From Halobacteriovorax marinus (GTDB taxonomy: Bacteria > Bdellovibrionota > Bacteriovoracia > Bacteriovoracales > Bacteriovoracaceae), in the NCBI GenBank assembly GCA_002163155.1, contig MAAO01000016.1, positions 186,001 through 250,000 on the forward strand: DNA of 64,000 nt, read 5' to 3'. The notes beneath the pieces are model-generated. The model saw only the letters and a program-made list of their open reading frames with translations. It had not been told where the DNA came from and ran no database searches. Positions 59,648-64,000 of this stretch are shown here, piece after piece (the first letter of the stretch is position 1; every line of letters starts with the position of its first letter). Made by a program: the position numbers and the translations under genes.

Positions 59648-61303
59648 ATGAAAAAAATATTATTCGCACTTCTATTATTGTCCTGTTTTAATACTTTCTC
59701 TTCTGACAAGGTAAAAGTATTAATTCAACCAAGTCGGCCTATTGTTAATGAACCCTTTGATTTAATTTTTAAAATTAAACTTACTGGGAACGAAGAACCC
59801 TATATTTCTTTTGATCCCGGCAATGCCCAAGTTACGGGACGTAGTAATAGAGGGGTATCAGTTAAAACAACAATTATAAATGGTAAATTCACCACTACTA
59901 AAGAAGTTACCTATGTTTATAATATAATATCTGAGCGTTCCGGAAGACTTCTTATAAAGAACGTAGAAGTAGATTTTGGTAATGGAAAAAAAGAGAAAAT
60001 TAAAAATCTAAAAATTAATGTGCTTAGGGAAGCAAAGAGACCAAAAGATATTTTCATTTTAGCGATACCTAGTAAAACGGATGTGTTTGTTGGAGAAGGT
60101 TTTGATGTGAATTATTATCTATACTTTAGAGTAGGAGTCTTGGGTAATGAAGTTGAAAAGTATCCCCCTTTAGGGAAGTTTTTGAAAAGATTTCATATGG
60201 TAAATGAGGTTGTTGAAACTGTTCGTTACCAAGGTGAAATATATAGAAGAAGTTTAAAGTATTCAGCTAGATTGTTTGCTCAAAAAGCCGGAGAAGCAAC
60301 GATTGACCCTATTAAGTTAAAGGTACAATACTCACCCAACAGAAATAGGGGCGCCTTTGGATTTGGTATTCAACTCGGTCAGTATAGAACGAGAAGCTTT
60401 CAAAGTAAGAAGGTGAAAATAAATGTTATGTCTCTTCCAACTGAAAACATACCTCCATATTTTTCAGGTCTTGTAGGTAAACATGAATACACCTTAACTG
60501 TTCCAAGAAACAAGTATGTTGTAAATGAAGCGGTTGAAGCCAAACTTGAAGTTAAAGGGGTTGGTGCTCTTGAGGCCTTAGATCCTCCCGTTGTATTCTC
60601 TCACCCGAACCTTGAAGAGTTTGATACTAAAGGTGAACTACAAGCGATAAATCAACAGATTCACAAAAAGACGTTTGAATATACATACCTCGCTAGATCC
60701 TCATTTGTGATAAATGAAAAGAATTTAAAGGTTGCCTACTTTGATCCAGATACAAGGGAATATGTGACTACAGAAATTCAGGTTCCAAAATTAATTATAT
60801 CTGGATCATCAGTGACCTCTAAAAGTTATACTAGACCTAGTAAAGACACTTCAATTGAAGTCCTAGACCAAGAGAGTAACTTGGAAGCAGAAAAAATAGG
60901 ACTAGTAGGAATTAACTTAGGAAAATCAGAAACTAGATCAATTACTCCTTTTAAATTTAATCTTTGTTTGGGTTTTGTGATTTTACTCATTCTTGGAAGT
61001 TTCTTTATTAGAAAAAGTGAAGACAGCGGTATTAAGAGTGAAATTAATAAATTAGTAAAGCTGAATATATCAAAGAATGGTACATTTTCTTCATTGTATG
61101 GATTATTGAATATGATTCCAGGTGAAGATTCACTCAACCCGAGAGAGAAATTAGAACAAAGTAAACTTTCTTCTAGCTCAAAAAAATACTTCTCGCTGTT
61201 GCTAGATTCTCTAGAAAGGGGTACTTATTCTAATGAAAGTAAAAATAAAGTTGATATTCATAAGAAACACTTTAGTGAGCTTAGAAAATACCTATATAGT
61301 TAA
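59648..61303 (+). CDS. batD: BatD-like membrane protein
   Basis: A signal peptide (ILFALLLLSCFNTFS) precedes a periplasmic region of tandem beta domains resembling BatD (start KVKVLIQPSRPIVNEPF; LTGNEEPYISFDPGNAQVTGRS), a membrane segment (about 435-455), and a cytoplasmic tail of helices. BatD proteins are encoded with BatA and BatB and are thought to sit in the same complex. Length (551) is near the family's 550-600. It lies 3 bp downstream of batB. Confidence 0.85.
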   Translation: MKKILFALLLLSCFNTFSSDKVKVLIQPSRPIVNEPFDLIFKIKLTGNEEPYISFDPGNAQVTGRSNRGVSVKTTIINGKFTTTKEVTYVYNIISERSGRLLIKNVEVDFGNGKKEKIKNLKINVLREAKRPKDIFILAIPSKTDVFVGEGFDVNYYLYFRVGVLGNEVEKYPPLGKFLKRFHMVNEVVETVRYQGEIYRRSLKYSARLFAQKAGEATIDPIKLKVQYSPNRNRGAFGFGIQLGQYRTRSFQSKKVKINVMSLPTENIPPYFSGLVGKHEYTLTVPRNKYVVNEAVEAKLEVKGVGALEALDPPVVFSHPNLEEFDTKGELQAINQQIHKKTFEYTYLARSSFVINEKNLKVAYFDPDTREYVTTEIQVPKLIISGSSVTSKSYTRPSKDTSIEVLDQESNLEAEKIGLVGINLGKSETRSITPFKFNLCLGFVILLILGSFFIRKSEDSGIKSEINKLVKLNISKNGTFSSLYGLLNMIPGEDSLNPREKLEQSKLSSSSKKYFSLLLDSLERGTYSNESKNKVDIHKKHFSELRKYLYS

Positions 61304-61305
61304 AA

Positions 61306-62229
61306 ATGAAAAAAATAGATAGTTTGAATGATATTTTACAGAATGATTTTGCCATAACAATTGGTAACTTTGATGGTGTACATTTAGGACATCAGCAAAT
61401 TATTCAAAGTATTGCCCAAGAATGTAAAGAATCTAATCTTAAATTCGTTTTGATTACTTTTAATCCTCATCCTCTTCAGATCTTGCGACCAAGGGAAAAT
61501 TTCCTTCTCAATCTTGAGGATGAGAAATATAATTTACTCTCTGATCTTGGGATTGATTTCTTTTACGAAATACCATTCTCTAGAGATTTAAGTACTTTGA
61601 GTCCTGAAGATTTTCTGAATCAATATATTCTCGAAAATTCCCATGTTAAACGAATCTATATGGGACATGACTTTGCTTTTGGTGCAAATAAGAAGGGTGA
61701 CTTCTCTTTTGTTAAAAGGTTTTGTACAAACTTATCAATTGTAAAATTAGAAGAATTTAAAAAAGTTGAAAAGAACATCTCATCTACTATTATAAGAAAC
61801 CTCATTATTGAAGGTGATGTAGAGGAAAGTGAAAAACTCTTAGGACGACCATTTTTCCTCAGAGGGACAGTTGTTAAGGGTGCTGAAAGAGGACGACAAA
61901 TTGGTTTTCCTACCGCCAATATCAATTACGGACAAATTCGTATTACACCTAAACTTGGAGTTTATGTAACGACTGTAGAAGTTCGAGGAGAGGAGTATCA
62001 CTCAATCACAAATGTTGGACTCAATCCAACATTTAAAGATGATTCTGTTAAAACTGTTGAAACTAATATTTTTGATTTCGACGATGATATTTATGGAGAA
62101 GTTCTCACTATAAATTTCCATAAGCGCCTGCGAGATGAAAAAAAATTTAATGGTATAAATGAACTTGTTGAACAGATCACTAAAGATGTTGTTCAGGCAA
62201 AAATAATTCTTAAAGAAGAGAAGAAATGA
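61306..62229 (+). CDS. ribF: RibF, riboflavin kinase/FMN adenylyltransferase
   Basis: A bifunctional enzyme that makes FMN and FAD from riboflavin. The N-terminal adenylyltransferase domain has TIGNFDGVHLGHQQII, PEDFLNQYIL and GHDFAFG; the C-terminal flavokinase domain begins at GRPFFLRGTVVKGAERGRQIGFPTANI. The 307-residue length is normal. The gene shares 4 bp with the next. Confidence 0.95.
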   Translation: MKKIDSLNDILQNDFAITIGNFDGVHLGHQQIIQSIAQECKESNLKFVLITFNPHPLQILRPRENFLLNLEDEKYNLLSDLGIDFFYEIPFSRDLSTLSPEDFLNQYILENSHVKRIYMGHDFAFGANKKGDFSFVKRFCTNLSIVKLEEFKKVEKNISSTIIRNLIIEGDVEESEKLLGRPFFLRGTVVKGAERGRQIGFPTANINYGQIRITPKLGVYVTTVEVRGEEYHSITNVGLNPTFKDDSVKTVETNIFDFDDDIYGEVLTINFHKRLRDEKKFNGINELVEQITKDVVQAKIILKEEKK

Positions 62230-62897
62230 AAAGGCTCGGTCTTTTAGGCGCCAATATTTCTCATAGTAAATCAAAGAAAATGTATGAAGAGCTTTTAAAA
62301 GAAAAAGTAAATTATACATTGTTTGATTACGAAACTGCCGACGAAATCCCATCTTTAGGAGAATTTTTCTCAAATATTGAAGGTCTTAGTATTACAGCTC
62401 CTTATAAGAAACATTTTTTAAATTCTGTTTCCATGGAAGCTAATATTAGTAAACTTGGTGCCATCAATTGTATAAAAAAACGTGGTGATAAATTTTATGC
62501 TACAAATACTGATTTCCTTGCGGTTAAAAACCTTATTCAAAAAAGTTTTTTTGATTTCAATATTATCATCTTAGGAGATGGTTCTATGGCGCGAATCACT
62601 AAAGTTATTCTTAGTGAATTTGGCTTAGATTATCAGCAATACTCAAGAAAAGTTGATGGTGATATATCAAAACTAGATCTGTCGGGAATTCAAAAAAAAT
62701 CAGTAATTATAAATACTTGTGCAAGAGCTTTTATTTTTTCAGGGCAGCTCCCGCTCAAATGTACTTTCTGGGACTACAACTATGCTCATGAAGCTCACGA
62801 ACAATATTTCCTAAGTAATGATCAACACTATCTCGATGGCCTTTCTCTACTGAAGCTGCAAGCTAAGTTTGCACTAGATTTTTGGGAAAATAATTAA
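62226..62897 (+). CDS. aroE: Short AroE-like shikimate dehydrogenase
   Basis: The N-terminal substrate domain is recognisable (LGANISHSKSKKMYEELL, GLSITAPYKKHF with the catalytic lysine, and ATNTDFLAVKN with the substrate-binding Asp). The nucleotide-binding loop is altered (LGDGSMARITK where GAGGAAR is usual), and the protein is short, 223 against about 270. It may be an authentic but diverged shikimate dehydrogenase or a related paralogue. It overlaps ribF by 4 bp. Confidence 0.75.
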   Translation: MKRLGLLGANISHSKSKKMYEELLKEKVNYTLFDYETADEIPSLGEFFSNIEGLSITAPYKKHFLNSVSMEANISKLGAINCIKKRGDKFYATNTDFLAVKNLIQKSFFDFNIIILGDGSMARITKVILSEFGLDYQQYSRKVDGDISKLDLSGIQKKSVIINTCARAFIFSGQLPLKCTFWDYNYAHEAHEQYFLSNDQHYLDGLSLLKLQAKFALDFWENN

Positions 62898-63002
62898 ATA
62901 CTTGATCTTACTAGTCTGGAAAAGTCTAACCACTTAAAATTCTTTAAAAAAAATAAATTATTCCGATAATATATATAGAGATATATTTATTTTTGGGGAC
63001 TT

Positions 63003-64000
63003 ATGTTCAGAAAAGAATTTGCAGACGTAATTGGTAAAACAGGAATGATTCCTATTAAGGATTTACGTCCCTTATTACTTGATAAAGATCCATCTAAAGT
63101 ATCAGAGCTAGGCCTATTAGAACTTTCTTTTTTTGATGATGTTAAGTTTGCTAAGCAAGTGGCTGAAAACTATAGTCTTACCTTCATTGATTTAACAAAA
63201 GCTAAAATTCCAGATAAAACGATTAAACTTATCAAGAAATCTGATGTTTTAAAGTATAGGGTTTTACCCATTCAAAAAACAGCAAAGGCCGTAAGTCTTG
63301 CGGTCTTTGATCCTTCTATTGTTGAGTTAAGAACGGATTTACAAACGCTCTTTCAACATCCTGTTGAGTTTATTTTAACCAATGTAACTTCTTGGGCAAA
63401 AATTTATGAGAGAGTTACTGAATCAATTGATGAGCTTTTAGAAACGATTAGAGAAGTTAAATCTACTGATATAAATCCAGATGAAGCAGTAAACGAAGAA
63501 GATATCGGTGACGATGTTATTCGCTTTGTGAATAGAATATTAGCAGATTCTTTTATTAGAAAAGCTTCAGATATTCATGTAGAACCCTATGAGAAAAATT
63601 TTAGAGTAAGGTTTCGTGTAGACGGATCATTAATGGAAGTTGCCAAGCCGCCAAAGGCCCTTATGGCTCCCATAACTTCTAGACTCAAAATTATGGCCCA
63701 AATGGACATTTCGGAAAAGAGAAAGCCTCAAGATGGAAGAATAAAACTTTCAATTGGTGGCCAGCCCATCGATTATCGAGTTTCTAGTTTACCTACTTTA
63801 TTCGGTGAAAAAATAGTTCTCAGACTTTTAGATCAATCGAACTTACAACTAGATATGACTAAGTTAGGTTTTGAAGCACAACAACTTAAGGTTTTTAAAG
63901 AAGGAATTCACCAACCATATGGAATGTGTCTTGTAACGGGACCTACAGGTTCTGGGAAAACTACAACTCTATATTCCGCTTTAGCTGAATTGAATGTTGT
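63003..64000 (+). CDS. pilB: PilB/GspE-type secretion or type IV pilus ATPase (5' part)
   Basis: The reading frame starts at the ATG 63003-63005 (GGGGAC ribosome-binding site) and runs off the window. An N-terminal GspE-II-like domain (about residues 1-130) is followed by the core: FVNRILADSFIRKASDIHVEPY, VRFRVDGSL, RLKIMAQMDISEKRKPQDGR, LPTLFGEKIVLRLL and, near residue 315, the Walker A GPTGSGKTTTLYSAL. It drives pilus extension or type II secretion; with no downstream genes visible I cannot separate PilB from GspE, though the N-terminus fits PilB. Confidence 0.9.
   Translation, partial: MFRKEFADVIGKTGMIPIKDLRPLLLDKDPSKVSELGLLELSFFDDVKFAKQVAENYSLTFIDLTKAKIPDKTIKLIKKSDVLKYRVLPIQKTAKAVSLAVFDPSIVELRTDLQTLFQHPVEFILTNVTSWAKIYERVTESIDELLETIREVKSTDINPDEAVNEEDIGDDVIRFVNRILADSFIRKASDIHVEPYEKNFRVRFRVDGSLMEVAKPPKALMAPITSRLKIMAQMDISEKRKPQDGRIKLSIGGQPIDYRVSSLPTLFGEKIVLRLLDQSNLQLDMTKLGFEAQQLKVFKEGIHQPYGMCLVTGPTGSGKTTTLYSALAELNV

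Noticed and set aside
59216-59709. Several minus-strand and alternative-frame ORFs over the Lys/Asp-rich repeat.
   Set aside because: They arise from the low-complexity DNA (Phe/Leu-rich or Lys-rich translations) and lack ribosome-binding sites.
1-64000. CRISPR arrays, tRNA or rRNA genes, insertion sequences, prophage genes or integrase-linked islands.
   Set aside because: No direct-repeat arrays with unique spacers, no cloverleaf or rRNA sequence and no transposase or phage proteins were recognised.

Overview
The window is an AT-rich chromosomal segment, almost fully coding, from a Gram-negative, flagellated bacterium with a meso-diaminopimelate cell wall. RNase J, a MutS2/RqcH-like pair, a heptose-type nucleotidyltransferase, FliD/FliS with short flagellins, a MoxR-Bat operon and large lipoproteins of unknown function together suggest the Bdellovibrionota, most likely a marine Bacteriovorax/Halobacteriovorax-type predator. 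That placement is inference from gene content and composition, not a database match. I saw no tRNA, rRNA, CRISPR array, insertion sequence or prophage.

Layout. (1) 1-12.9 kb: division and cell-wall (dcw) cluster on the plus strand: 3' end of ftsI with a PASTA domain, murE, murF, mraY, murD, an internal terminator, ftsW, murC, murB, an FtsQ-position protein, ftsA, ftsZ, then tandem terminators. murG is absent from its usual place, and MurD carries altered nucleotide-binding motifs. (2) 12.9-21.7 kb: a periplasmic solute-binding-like protein; a minus-strand operon udk - RNase J - B-box zinc-finger membrane protein - small protein; then a peptide-binding protein, prmA, rsmE, an RDD protein and an rfaE2-type gene. 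(3) 21.7-25.6 kb: two flagellin genes with structured leaders, a sigma-28-type promoter and a strong terminator, followed by a PilZ protein and an LpxH-like phosphoesterase. (4) 25.6-37.4 kb, minus strand: fliD-fliS-fliT-like, then a long operon with a Maf-type N-terminal-domain protein, two GT9 (heptosyltransferase-fold) proteins separated by a 47-residue small ORF, a hypothetical protein, a histidine kinase and receiver protein, nadK and recN. The first part looks like a flagellin-modification locus. (5) 37.4-44.4 kb: a polytopic membrane protein, a 72-residue protein, a 500-bp non-coding region rich in motifs (two duplicated pairs of DnaA boxes, a 19-bp palindrome, 11-bp phased repeats), an inositol-phosphatase-family enzyme, a sigma-54 activator without a sensor domain, rlmE, a transpeptidase-only PBP and lepB. 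(6) 44.4-48.1 kb: mutS2 and an rqcH-like NFACT gene, divergent, with start codons that overlap in one CATG. (7) 48.2-62.9 kb: a secreted protein, a 1371-residue lipoprotein, an RlmI-type methyltransferase, the moxR-DUF58-batA-batB/C-batD operon, ribF and a short aroE. (8) 63.0 kb to the end: 5' part of a PilB/GspE ATPase.

The main points for a second look are the duplicated DnaA-box pairs at 39.7-39.9 kb (an origin-like or DnaA-controlled locus), the mutS2/rqcH-like pair (a compact ribosome-rescue locus in a Gram-negative), the Maf/GT9/small-ORF flagellin-modification locus, the MurD with a P-loop lysine replaced by arginine, and the RNA-level architecture around the flagellin genes.
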